In this document: in pieces, positions 16,517 to 24,759 of the stretch
Layout: each line of letters begins with the position of its first letter
Position numbering within the stretch: the first letter of the stretch is position 1
Source of the DNA: Priestia megaterium
GTDB taxonomy: Bacteria; Bacillota; Bacilli; Bacillales; Bacillaceae_H
Reading direction: 5' to 3'
DNA: 64,000 nucleotides
Assembly: GCF_009497655.1 (NCBI RefSeq)
Contig: NZ_CP023317.1
Coordinates: forward strand, 3,439,501-3,503,500
Position numbers and translations under genes: made by a program
Notes under the pieces: generated by a model
What the model saw: the letters and a program-made list of their open reading frames with translations, nothing else
Database searches by the model: none
Told to the model about the DNA's origin: nothing

Positions 16517-17197
16517 TTATTTTAAGACAGGAGCTTCTGTGACTGTATTATCCCAAGCGTTGCGGAATTTGTTTAAACCATAGTCTGTGAACGCATGCTG
16601 GAAGCTTTCTTTATATACATCAAATCCGCAAGTCACAATATGCGCACCAGCTTTTGCCGCATCTACAATTTGTTTACCATTACGTAAAGCAGCAACAATG
16701 ATTTCTGTGTTGTAATCGTAGTTTTTATAGATATTCACAATATCCTGAATGTATTGAGTTGTATCGTCCCCGCTATTTTCTTTCCAGCCGACAAATGGAG
16801 ATACAAATTTAGCTCCAATTCTTGCAGGCTGAAGTGCTTGTGATGGCGAGAAGACAAGAGTGACGTTAGTAGAAATACCTTCTTTTTCAAATTCCTTTGC
16901 TGCAATTAAGCCAGGCTCTGTGCATGGAATTTTAATAACAAAGTTTGACGATAATTTAGCAATCTTTGTCCCTTCTTCTACCATATCTTTAGCATTATCT
17001 AAATGAGGATTGATTTCCACTGAAATCGGGAAATTTTCGACTCCTTTAAACTCACTTGCAAATTCATCTAAAACCGTTAAGAATGGTTTACCGCTGTTCA
17101 TAATGTGGCGAGGGTTTGTTGTAACTCCATCAATTGCCCAGTTTTCATACGCGTAACGAATTTCCTCTAAAATTGCACTATCTAAAAAATACTTCAT
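16517..17197 (-). CDS. sftT: 6-deoxy-6-sulfofructose transaldolase
   Basis: A 226-residue small transaldolase of the TalC/MipB type. Schiff-base Lys89 lies in NFVIKIPCTEPGL, and the barrel motifs FLDSA, GVTTNPR and NVTLVFSPSQA are intact. In the sulfo-TAL pathway this enzyme cleaves sulfofructose, releasing 3-sulfolactaldehyde and moving the dihydroxyacetone unit to glyceraldehyde-3-phosphate to give fructose-6-phosphate. The link to SQ comes from the adjacent sulfoquinovosidase. It has its own strong promoter with a cre-like spacer and a TGGAGG ribosome site. Confidence 0.9.
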   Translation of the reverse strand: MKYFLDSAILEEIRYAYENWAIDGVTTNPRHIMNSGKPFLTVLDEFASEFKGVENFPISVEINPHLDNAKDMVEEGTKIAKLSSNFVIKIPCTEPGLIAAKEFEKEGISTNVTLVFSPSQALQPARIGAKFVSPFVGWKENSGDDTTQYIQDIVNIYKNYDYNTEIIVAALRNGKQIVDAAKAGAHIVTCGFDVYKESFQHAFTDYGLNKFRNAWDNTVTEAPVLK

Positions 17198-17274
17198 CTT
17201 TATACCTCCAGTTAAGTGACTATTACCCCTAAAAGATAATGACCTTTATATAATTTGTAATAACCTTTGTATTT

Positions 17275-17303
17275 ATAATATGAAAACGCCACCAATATTT
17301 CAA
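17275..17303 (-). promoter_or_regulatory. sftT promoter with cre-like spacer
   Basis: Minus-strand TTGAAA (17298-17303), 17-bp spacer, TATTAT (17275-17280). The spacer carries TGAAAACGCCACCA (plus strand, 17281-17294), matching the cre consensus TGWAANCGNTNWCA at all but two fixed positions. The -10 and adjoining spacer are shared with the importer promoter at 18933-18961. Confidence 0.65.
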
Positions 17304-17360
17304 GTACTTTTTGCTAGATTATTAAATTAATTTTGTATTTCGTCCATTTTACCTATCATC

Positions 17361-18758
17361 TTACATTGGTATTCTATTTTTACTTTTAGCAAGATCCGCT
17401 ACGATTTTATTGTATTTTTCATCTGAAAGTTTATAAAAGAAAAACATGACAATAATCGTTGCAATGGCTAATGCACTTGGATAAATAAACATTAACCCTC
17501 TGATTCCCTCCAGTACATTTGCACTTTGCACCGCGTTTGGGACGTAACCCACAACTCCTAACACAACGCCAGGAATAAAGCCTGCAAGCGCTTGAGAAAG
17601 TTTACGGAAGAACGTAAAGAAAGAATACACAACACCTTCAGATCGATTTCCAGTCTTCCATTCGCCATACTCTACAGCATCAGAAACTAATGCCCAGTTC
17701 AAACTGTTTACAAATGAGCTTCCGAAGAAAGCAAAGCAAGCTAATGTAATAAAAATCACTGCGTTATCTGCAAAAACATAAGCTAAAATATCTCCTACAG
17801 CCCAAATCGCGCACCCTAATATGTACGTAGATTTCTTTCCAATCTTTTTAACCATGAAAGGAACCATTGCTACGCCGATAAATACACAGCCTATACTAAA
17901 AAAGCCCATATAAGGAACGATTGCTACATTTTTTAAAACGTACTGACAAAAATAGACTTGTACAGCAAGCTTGACGTTAAAAGCTGAAAAGGTAAACAAA
18001 TTAACTAAACAAAGAATGAGTAAAGGCGTATTCTTAAAAAGCCCTTTATAGCTGTCAGTCAGCTTTACATTTGTATTTTGGGGTTTTTCATACACATATC
18101 TTTCTTTTACATTGGCATAACAATAGACTTGTAATAAAACGCCCAAAAATGCAAAAATAGATACAGCCACTAAATAACCAGTAGATTGATTGTTAAACAT
18201 TAAGACAATCGGCATAAACCCTACAGTTGTAATAAGAAGGCCTAAATTTGAGCCTGCTTGTCTAAATGATGCCATTTCTGCTCGTTCAACGGGATCTTTT
18301 GTCATCGCAGGTACCATTGATCCATAAGGAATATTTGAAATGCTATAAATCGTTCCAAATGCCATATACGTTACATATGCCCATATAATCTTTCCGGTTA
18401 TTGAAAAATCGGGATTAGTAAAGCTGACTATCGTTATCAAAGCAAGCGGTATTGCAGCATAAAGAAAGAATGGTCTAAATTTGCCTTTAGGACCTATCTT
18501 CTTTCGATTATCAATCCAAGTACCTACTGTAATATCAGCGAACGCATCCCATATTTTTGTAATTAAAAATACTAAACCTGCTGTTGCAGAAGGCAAGCCT
18601 AACGCATCGGTATAAAACTTCAGCAAATAAATTTGACCCAAGTCTAACATAAAGTTATTTCCTACATCTCCCAATCCATAAGCAACCTTCTCTTTAAGTC
18701 TTAGTTTCTTAGGCGTATTAATTGAATGTTCTACATTTTGAACCAATGGCTGTTCCAT
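17361..18758 (-). CDS. GPH-family symporter, probable sulfoquinovose importer
   Basis: A 465-residue glycoside-pentoside-hexuronide:cation symporter with 12 membrane segments. Family marks are the N-terminal EKVAYGLGDVGNNFMLDLGQ-like segment, AFADITVGTWIDNR in the loop between helices 2 and 3, and SNIPYGSM. Preceding sftT in the cluster and sharing its promoter architecture, it most likely imports SQ or SQ-glycerol with Na+ or H+. AAAGGGGGAG before the ATG at 18758 decides the start over an in-frame TTG at 18782. Confidence 0.87.
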   Translation of the reverse strand: MEQPLVQNVEHSINTPKKLRLKEKVAYGLGDVGNNFMLDLGQIYLLKFYTDALGLPSATAGLVFLITKIWDAFADITVGTWIDNRKKIGPKGKFRPFFLYAAIPLALITIVSFTNPDFSITGKIIWAYVTYMAFGTIYSISNIPYGSMVPAMTKDPVERAEMASFRQAGSNLGLLITTVGFMPIVLMFNNQSTGYLVAVSIFAFLGVLLQVYCYANVKERYVYEKPQNTNVKLTDSYKGLFKNTPLLILCLVNLFTFSAFNVKLAVQVYFCQYVLKNVAIVPYMGFFSIGCVFIGVAMVPFMVKKIGKKSTYILGCAIWAVGDILAYVFADNAVIFITLACFAFFGSSFVNSLNWALVSDAVEYGEWKTGNRSEGVVYSFFTFFRKLSQALAGFIPGVVLGVVGYVPNAVQSANVLEGIRGLMFIYPSALAIATIIVMFFFYKLSDEKYNKIVADLAKSKNRIPM

Positions 18759-18932
18759 AAGTTCTCCCCCTTTGATTAACACATTTTAAGACTTCACATT
18801 AAACATGCATCACACAGAAGATTACAATTTTGATAGACTTCCAAACTTATAACCTCCTCTAAGTTGATACTAAAATCACCTCCCCCTTCATAACATCACA
18901 ATGTTTACAAAAAAGTTACTACCTTTTTATTT

Positions 18933-18961
18933 ATAATATGAAAACGCATACAAATTATCAA
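18933..18961 (-). promoter_or_regulatory. Importer promoter with cre-like spacer
   Basis: Minus-strand TTGATA (18956-18961), 17-bp spacer, TATTAT (18933-18938). The plus strand of the spacer reads TGAAAACGCATACA (18939-18952), one mismatch from the cre consensus. Binding of CcpA here would block RNA polymerase, giving carbon-catabolite repression of SQ uptake. The rest of 18759-19172 shows no other feature. Confidence 0.7.
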
Positions 18962-19172
18962 GTGTTTTTTTTATTTTATTTACAAAAGGCTGAATAATAA
19001 TAACAATAAATCTATAGATGTCCCTGGAGGAATAAGGATTCTTTTTGGGTTGTGTGTCGGAAAGAATGGTTATGTGCACTAGTTTTATACATGATATAAA
19101 GAACTTTCCAAAGAATAATTATGATAAAATGGGGTTAAAAGGAATTTAAAAATTAAAAGAGGTTAAATCAAT

Positions 19173-19718
19173 TTGGGAAGAAATTTTGTTATAACGTTAT
19201 TCATTTGTGTATTAAGTATTCTACTGAAAATTATAATGCTTGTTCTAAATTTGAATGGCATTTACGTGCAAGGCACCAACTTTTCTGAGGACACTATTGA
19301 CCTTATTATAAATACCGTAATCCTATTATCCGTTACCAGGATTATTATGTATAAACTAAAAGATAAAACGTTAAAAACCCTTACTGTTATATGTTCGACC
19401 TTTCTCATAGTAAGTAATTTTTGTTGGTGGCTGCTTATAGATAGTGATACTGCATACACTACTTTTTATTCCCCTAGCAGGAATGAAGCTTTTGTGGTTA
19501 AAGAAACGCGTCATAGTGAGGTCTATCAACTGTGGAAATTTAAATTATTATCAAAAAAACTTGTGGATATTCGTGGTGATGATGGTTACAGAATGTTTTA
19601 CGAGGATAACTACAAATTAGAATGGATGAATCAGAACCAATTAAAAATCCACTATCTATTTGACCCAATAAGCCCTAATGATTATAAGAATGTAACTGTT
19701 ACATACAAGGAATATTAA
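19173..19718 (+). CDS. Membrane-anchored hypothetical protein
   Basis: A 181-residue protein with three hydrophobic N-terminal segments (about 5-25, 40-57, 70-90) and an extracytoplasmic-looking hydrophilic C-terminal half (about 95-181, SDTAYTTFYSPSRNEAFVVK). It starts with TTG behind AAAAGAGG and is followed by a clear terminator, so it is a stand-alone gene. I do not recognise a family with assurance. Confidence 0.6.
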   Translation: MGRNFVITLFICVLSILLKIIMLVLNLNGIYVQGTNFSEDTIDLIINTVILLSVTRIIMYKLKDKTLKTLTVICSTFLIVSNFCWWLLIDSDTAYTTFYSPSRNEAFVVKETRHSEVYQLWKFKLLSKKLVDIRGDDGYRMFYEDNYKLEWMNQNQLKIHYLFDPISPNDYKNVTVTYKEY

Positions 19719-19733
19719 ATATCTAGATATACT

Positions 19734-19770
19734 AACAGCCTTTAGATTTGCCAACCTAAAGGCTGTTTTG
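19734..19770 (+). terminator. Terminator of the 181-residue protein gene
   Basis: AACAGCCTTTAG / CTAAAGGCTGTT form a 12-bp stem followed by TTTTG, 15 bases past the stop codon. Confidence 0.7.
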
Positions 19771-19930
19771 ATTGTTGAAACAGGTATTACATTAGCTTCA
19801 ACTTATTTTTTACTTCTTCCAAAGTAGCTTTAATATCACATTATAAATCTTATTGTTTTAAAAAGAGTATTCCTAAAAATATTCTAATAAAAAATAAGTT
19901 TGATCGATAACACAAAAGAATTAGTCATCA

Positions 19931-20521
19931 TTACAAGAGTTCCTTTTGATAGCAATAGCACTCATGCACTCTCTCATATTCACGAATCACCCTTTCCTTT
20001 TCAGGTCCTGTATAATGGGCAAATGCCTGAACTGGCTGTAAATAGTGGAATGAGCTACTAATTGCTTTTTTTATTTCGGTAGATGTTTCAAGGAATACAT
20101 GTAAATGAGACGCCCTGGCTTTAAAATTGTTTTTTAAATACCATTTATTTACCCAGTGATCATCCCGAGTCCACGCTTCAAGATAAGTAATCCCTAGCTT
20201 TCTAACTCGATTTTCTGCTGCATAAAGTAGTTGATTGGCAATTCCCTTGCGACGAAAATCTGGGTGAACAGCAAGATGCCAGATCATACCTCCAAGCCCG
20301 CTCTCTAAACCGGAACAAACCGTGCCTTTTTGAGATTCACATTCAACATCAATAAGTCCCACAATTTGCTTATTTTCTACAGCCACTAGCTCAACAGCTG
20401 AATTTTTATATTTCTCTTTCACTCTAAGAACGTTATCAAAATAAGCAGTGTCCAAGAACGACAATACTCTACACCGAAGCCATTCAGTTTCATCTGTTTC
20501 TTTATAATCTCTTATATACAA
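19931..20521 (-). CDS. GNAT-family N-acetyltransferase
   Basis: A 196-residue protein with the GNAT core at about 40-140: the acetyl-CoA loop is VHPDFRRKGIANQLLYAAENR, split as HLAVHPDFRRKGIA and the following helix, then TYLEAWTRDD and WYLKNNFKA. The C-terminal 55 residues are an extension. AGGAGG lies 7 bases before a TTG start. The acceptor substrate cannot be predicted; the gene is monocistronic. Confidence 0.82.
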   Translation of the reverse strand: MYIRDYKETDETEWLRCRVLSFLDTAYFDNVLRVKEKYKNSAVELVAVENKQIVGLIDVECESQKGTVCSGLESGLGGMIWHLAVHPDFRRKGIANQLLYAAENRVRKLGITYLEAWTRDDHWVNKWYLKNNFKARASHLHVFLETSTEIKKAISSSFHYLQPVQAFAHYTGPEKERVIREYERVHECYCYQKELL

Positions 20522-20725
20522 GAAAATCCTCCTAGACTTATTAATCGCTTAAGAAGACCTTTTCTTTTATCACTTATAAATTTCCTAGTTTGTACCAAAA
20601 GTTTTTATTTAGTGGGATAAGAAGGTACTATTACAGATACTTTTTTAAACGTATATCTTTCCAATCCATATGCATTGTAACCTTAACGAATCAACGTTTA
20701 GGAGAGCTATTAAAATCGTTAATGC

Positions 20726-20770
20726 TAAAAAAGCTAAGTTTCTTAGTGCGATAAGTAAGAAACTTAGCTT
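20726..20770 (-). terminator. Terminator of the sigma/anti-sigma operon
   Basis: AAGCTAAGTTTCTTA pairs with TAAGTAAGAAACTTAGCTT (one bulge), with T residues on the minus strand after the stem. It begins 7 bases past the stop of the DUF4179 gene. Confidence 0.7.
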
Positions 20771-20776
20771 TATCTT

Positions 20777-22108
20777 TTATTTAGAGACTTTTATGACTGT
20801 ACCATTTACGTTGATTGTATCGATTTTTGATAGATCTAATGGAGAAGAAGATAGAAATTTAGCTTTAACGCTTTTGTTGTCACTAAAGTTTTGTAATGAA
20901 TCGAGTGATTGGCTGCTTCCATTTTTCATTTTGACACTCACTTTTATGTTATCAGTGTCTTTAAATTTGCCTTTTCCATATAGCGTTACACCTAGCGATG
21001 AAAGGGTCATTTTAGTTGCTTTCCAACTGCCAAGGTTTTCATTAAAACTCAGACTTTTTTCTTTTTCTACAGAATGCAGTTTAAATGTAGTGCTCCAATT
21101 ACCCTTTGTAAAATTGCCGTTAGATATAAGGTCTCCCATAAGCTTTAACTTACTAAGATCTTCATTATTTACATCAAAGATATATTCTACATAGTTATTT
21201 CCGTAAACAGTTTCTCCTGATTCATCTACTCCATAAGAGATGTTGGAAGAAGCATTTATCTTCTTGCCTGAAGGATTGACTAAATAAAAATCTCCGTGGC
21301 TATCTATATCTTCATTGGACCATTTTGTTTGAACGTGAAGTTGACCATCAATAAATCCAATATTTGATACATGCATAAATTTTATTTTTGGCAGAGAGAT
21401 AATAGTTTCGTTAGGTTTTAAGATTTCTATCTTTTCACCTTTTTCAAGTTTATTAAACATCTCTCCACCACCTCCAGACGTACTATCTGAGTTAATAGAA
21501 ACTGTCGCTACTTCTTTATTTTTTAAATCTGCTAAGTGAGTGTCTACATGAATACCATCATGGTTATGCTTGTTGCTAAGGAAAGAGCTTATTTGGAAAT
21601 TTATTTTTTTATGGTTTAAGTTTGTGCCTCCGTTTGCTTGAACTCGTAACGTCGCTGTGTTTGTATCTTTATCGTAGTCAACAATTTGGCTATTAAACAT
21701 ATGCCCTTCAGTTAGTGTATAATCATAAAGGTCCAACGTTTTGTCTATGCGGTTACCGGTTAAATCTTGCATCGTAACATAAATAACAGCCATTTCATCA
21801 TCATTCATGGCACCTATAACCTTCATTTTTATTCCTTTATCTTCACTAGTGGTTTCAATAGGCTGAAGAAACAAAGCAATGTCAGGACTAACAAGAGATA
21901 GTAAGTGGTTAAAACTTGGAAAGGCCGCTGCACTTACACCTGCAGAGCCTATAAGGAATAAGGCTGCGGCAGCTGAAAACACAATTGCTTTTTTAAACGT
22001 TCTTCTTGGTTGCTCTGATTTAGCCTTTTCTACACCGAGTTTGGCTCTCATGTGTAATTCTTTTGGAATTTCAATTTGTTCAAGTTCTTGTTTTAGTTTA
22101 TTCTTCAT
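20777..22108 (-). CDS. DUF4179 protein, probable anti-sigma factor
   Basis: About 443 residues: a short cytoplasmic N-terminus with LKQELEQIEIPKEL, one membrane segment (about 40-62, FSAAAALFLIGSAGVSAAAF), and a large extracytoplasmic DUF4179 domain with repeated beta-rich segments. The ATG at 22108 overlaps the sigma-factor gene by 11 bases, the classic arrangement of an ECF sigma factor with its membrane anti-sigma partner. It probably holds the sigma factor inactive until an envelope signal. An in-frame TTG three codons upstream is less likely as start. Confidence 0.83.
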   Translation of the reverse strand: MKNKLKQELEQIEIPKELHMRAKLGVEKAKSEQPRRTFKKAIVFSAAAALFLIGSAGVSAAAFPSFNHLLSLVSPDIALFLQPIETTSEDKGIKMKVIGAMNDDEMAVIYVTMQDLTGNRIDKTLDLYDYTLTEGHMFNSQIVDYDKDTNTATLRVQANGGTNLNHKKINFQISSFLSNKHNHDGIHVDTHLADLKNKEVATVSINSDSTSGGGGEMFNKLEKGEKIEILKPNETIISLPKIKFMHVSNIGFIDGQLHVQTKWSNEDIDSHGDFYLVNPSGKKINASSNISYGVDESGETVYGNNYVEYIFDVNNEDLSKLKLMGDLISNGNFTKGNWSTTFKLHSVEKEKSLSFNENLGSWKATKMTLSSLGVTLYGKGKFKDTDNIKVSVKMKNGSSQSLDSLQNFSDNKSVKAKFLSSSPLDLSKIDTINVNGTVIKVSK

Positions 22109-22664
22109 AAATACCAACGCCTTTCACTTGTTTACGAAGTTTAGCTAAAGCACGATATAAAATAGATTTTGCCGTGCCCAAAGGAATGGTTAACGTCTCA
22201 GCTATTTCCCTAAAAGAATAGCCTTCATAAAACCGTAAAATAATAACACTTTTTTCATCTTCATTTAATTCTTCTACTAGTTGGTGAAGGGACAATGTAA
22301 GGGGAATATCTTCAATGCCTGAGCCGATGATTTCCTCATGTTCTGGATGTAATTGAACGACCTTGCTATTTTTTCTTAAATGATCGATTGCGCACCTAAT
22401 GGTAATCTTGATTAACCATGTCTTAAAGTATTCAGGCTTTTTTAATGTATCTATCTTTTTAAAAGAACGGTATGCTACTTCTTGCACTACATCAAGAGCA
22501 TCGTCCTTATTTTTGACATATACATAAGCCATTCGATAAATATCTTGTTCATATGTCTGAAAAAGCTTCAAAAAAGCTTTATCATTACCTTTTTGAGCTT
22601 TCTTAACGATCCTAATAATTGAAATCCTTCCTCTCTTCTTTTTCCTTTTATACTTATTAGACAA
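22098..22664 (-). CDS. ECF-type RNA polymerase sigma factor
   Basis: A sigma-70-like protein of up to 188 residues. Region 2 is seen in LKLFQTYEQDIYRMAYVYVK and DDALDVVQEV, region 4 in LHQLVEELNEDEKSVIILRF, YSFREIAETLTIPLGTAKS and RALAKLRKQ. Start uncertain: the TTG at 22664 has no clear ribosome site, whereas AGAGGAAGG lies inside, before ISIIRIVKKAQKG. It is cotranscribed and translationally coupled with the DUF4179 gene. Target promoters are unknown. Confidence 0.87.
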   Translation of the reverse strand: MSNKYKRKKKRGRISIIRIVKKAQKGNDKAFLKLFQTYEQDIYRMAYVYVKNKDDALDVVQEVAYRSFKKIDTLKKPEYFKTWLIKITIRCAIDHLRKNSKVVQLHPEHEEIIGSGIEDIPLTLSLHQLVEELNEDEKSVIILRFYEGYSFREIAETLTIPLGTAKSILYRALAKLRKQVKGVGIYEE

Positions 22665-22740
22665 AGTTACTTGGCATTTGGCTTAAAATTTTAATAAAAA
22701 AATGAACTAACGGTATAAAAAGACTCTAATTACCTTTTTT

Positions 22741-22827
22741 TTAGTCAAGGTGTTTTTGACTAAGAGCATGGTAAAGATTGTAGAAAATATAAAAAGCTAC
22801 CCCGCCATTGGTAAACGAGATAGCTTT
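22741..22827. other. Two hairpins between fabH and the sigma gene
   Basis: TTAGTCAA / TTGACTAA (22741-22763) is an inverted repeat upstream of the sigma gene that might be an operator or a 5' hairpin. AAAGCTA / TAGCTTT (22793-22827) precedes a T-run on the minus strand and is the likely fabH terminator. Nothing else is evident in 22665-22936. Confidence 0.4.
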
Positions 22828-22936
22828 CTAGTAGAAATGCATTTAATTTTCTTTGTTTATTGTTTTCATTCTTCCGTTTATTAAAGATAGTATAAGCTGT
22901 AGAATTCTTGTTGTAATGGTATACATTAATTATTTA

Positions 22937-23923
22937 CTACTTACCTAAATCCCATTTAATAAGGTGGCCTGCGTGGGTAAGGCCTCCTCCAAATCCGTAG
23001 AGTAAGAGAACATCTCCATTTTTTAATTTCCCGTCGTTTATCCCTATTTGTAATGCTAGAGGAATGGAAACGGAAGAAGTGTTTCCCATGTACTCAACAC
23101 TAGTTAATGTCTTCTCGACTGGAAACTCTGATCTTTCACATATAGATTCAATCATTCGTAAATTGGCACTGTGTGGAACGAACCAATTTACTTCTCTCTT
23201 TTGTAGATTTGCTTGTTCTAGCAATTCAGATATACCTAAAGGAATTGTTCGAGATGCCCACTTATATACTTCCCTTCCGTTTTGCACCATCTTGCCACCC
23301 GAACTCAAAGGTTGTCCATGCATAGTAGTAGATAAATTGGTGCGGTATACATGTTTACCTCCCTTTCCATTTGTACCGATATGCGTAGCAATAAAACTCG
23401 GGCGCTCTACATCACTTTCGACCAAAACAGCTGCAGCTCCATCCCCAAATAGGACACATGTAGTGCGATCTGTATAATCTGTAACCTTTGATAACGTTTC
23501 TGCAGTTACGATTAGGACTTTATGATGAAGTCCTGATGTAATAAAAGCGTTTGCCATGTGTAATCCGTATGTAAAACCAGCACAGGTAGCATTAAAGTCT
23601 AGGGCCCCTGTTGTAGGAATATCAAAGTAGCCTTGTATTTGAGCTGCTACGCTTGGAAATGCATAGTCCGGTGTCGTAGTTGAGACAATGATACATCCTA
23701 CATCCTTTAACTCTTTCTGATACTGCTCCACTAAGTTTTCAATTGCTTTAACAGCTAGATCAGAAGAATATTCGTTTTCATCAGCAATTCTTCTTTCCCT
23801 CATGCCAGTTCGTTTCACGATCCATTCATCGTTTGTATCTACAATTCTTTCTAAATCGTCATTGGTAAGTCTTTTTTTCGGTACATATGTACCTATTGCT
23901 GTAATACGTGCAGTTGATTTCAT
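22937..23923 (-). CDS. fabH: 3-oxoacyl-ACP synthase III (FabH)
   Basis: A 328-residue condensing enzyme that starts fatty-acid synthesis by joining an acyl-CoA primer to malonyl-ACP. The catalytic triad is visible: Cys in FNATCAGFTYGL, His in FVPHSANLRMIE and Asn in YMGNTSSVSIPLAL. The C-terminus ends in the usual LLYGFGGGLTHAG. The ATG at 23923 follows AAGGGTG; upstream in-frame codons lie in the promoter and are excluded. A FapR operator lies inside the promoter. Standing alone, it is probably a second FabH (FabHB-like) isozyme. Confidence 0.92.
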   Translation of the reverse strand: MKSTARITAIGTYVPKKRLTNDDLERIVDTNDEWIVKRTGMRERRIADENEYSSDLAVKAIENLVEQYQKELKDVGCIIVSTTTPDYAFPSVAAQIQGYFDIPTTGALDFNATCAGFTYGLHMANAFITSGLHHKVLIVTAETLSKVTDYTDRTTCVLFGDGAAAVLVESDVERPSFIATHIGTNGKGGKHVYRTNLSTTMHGQPLSSGGKMVQNGREVYKWASRTIPLGISELLEQANLQKREVNWFVPHSANLRMIESICERSEFPVEKTLTSVEYMGNTSSVSIPLALQIGINDGKLKNGDVLLLYGFGGGLTHAGHLIKWDLGK

Positions 23924-23966
23924 TGTATTCACCCTTCTCTTATTTGTTACCAAGATATATAAATTG

Positions 23967-23995
23967 ATATTAGTACTAGGTACTAATAAAGTCAA
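23967..23995 (-). promoter_or_regulatory. fabH promoter with FapR operator
   Basis: Minus-strand TTGACT (23990-23995), 17-bp spacer, TAATAT (23967-23972). The region between holds ATTAGTACTAGGTACTAAT (23969-23987), a near-perfect match to the Bacillus FapR box. FapR would therefore occlude the -10 and spacer and release on malonyl-CoA, tying this gene to lipid homeostasis. Confidence 0.85.
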
Positions 23996-24047
23996 TGATT
24001 TTATATGAAAAAATTGTAAATTAAAATTCATTCAAGCTTAATAATAA

Positions 24048-24092
24048 AAATATAAACCTCCCCCGAATTATACCTGGAAGAGGTTTATATTT
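24048..24092. terminator. Terminator upstream of the fabH promoter
   Basis: AAATATAAACCTC / GAGGTTTATATTT form a 13-bp perfect stem with a 19-nt loop. It can end transcripts arriving from the small gene at 24341-24628. Confidence 0.6.
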
Positions 24093-24207
24093 AGTAAGCT
24101 TATTAGAGGGTTAAGGTAATGACCATATGCATAAAATGCAAATTTTTTATTCATTCATTTTATTTTTTCTCTTGCATCAAACCTTTATAAATAAGGGATC
24201 TATAAAA

Positions 24208-24303
24208 AGCTGTATAAACGATAAACTCAAAAGGCGAACAAGCCCTTGAGTACCAAGGGTTTGTTTTTTGCATGAGTTCCGGAAACAGGTATTATGGTAA
24301 CTA
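24208..24303. repeat. 96-bp hairpin repeat, copy 2
   Basis: Matches copy 1 (5759-5854) base for base except for six substitutions, five of them transitions. The 12-bp hairpin with T-run and the outer AACTCA/TGAGTT pair are unchanged. The flanks are unrelated to those of copy 1, which fixes the element borders at about AGCTGTATAAACG on the left and AACTA on the right. Confidence 0.7.
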
Positions 24304-24340
24304 CAAATTTATGAAGTATAAGTCTTACTAAGCAAATTTT

Positions 24341-24628
24341 TTATTTATTGTTATATTGTTTTATAACTGTGACTATAACTGCCATTAACAGAACAATTGC
24401 GCTATTTATAAGTAAATAGTATCCAACTTGTAAACCATAAAATATGGCAAAAGCGTCTCTAATGATTAACAGTGCTAATATACCGCCTATTGCCCCAAAT
24501 AAAGCCGCCAGTATCAATATTGTGAAAGCAGCAGCGTATAGACTTTTCTTTTTTTGGTAGGAGATAAATCCAACGATATTTGCAATGATAATAAAGAAGC
24601 CGATAAGTATTAAGAAGAAGTTAGCCAT
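24341..24628 (-). CDS. Small three-helix membrane protein
   Basis: A 95-residue protein beginning MANFFLILIGFFIIIANIVG with three hydrophobic helices (about 2-20, 31-55, 65-88) separated by short charged loops (YQKKKSLY) and a basic tail. GAGGAG before the ATG at 24628 decides the start. It lies just downstream of the DUF418 gene and may share its transcript. I do not recognise the family. Confidence 0.55.
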   Translation of the reverse strand: MANFFLILIGFFIIIANIVGFISYQKKKSLYAAAFTILILAALFGAIGGILALLIIRDAFAIFYGLQVGYYLLINSAIVLLMAVIVTVIKQYNNK

Positions 24629-24759
24629 TTTCTTTAATTCTCCTCTACGGACTATTAATTGGTTAAAATTTCTAATATCTAATATCAATTTAACATAAAA
24701 TTCTATGTAAAAGTTTTGCTTCTTATAACATGTTTGATATTCATCCAAAAGAAGCTGAC

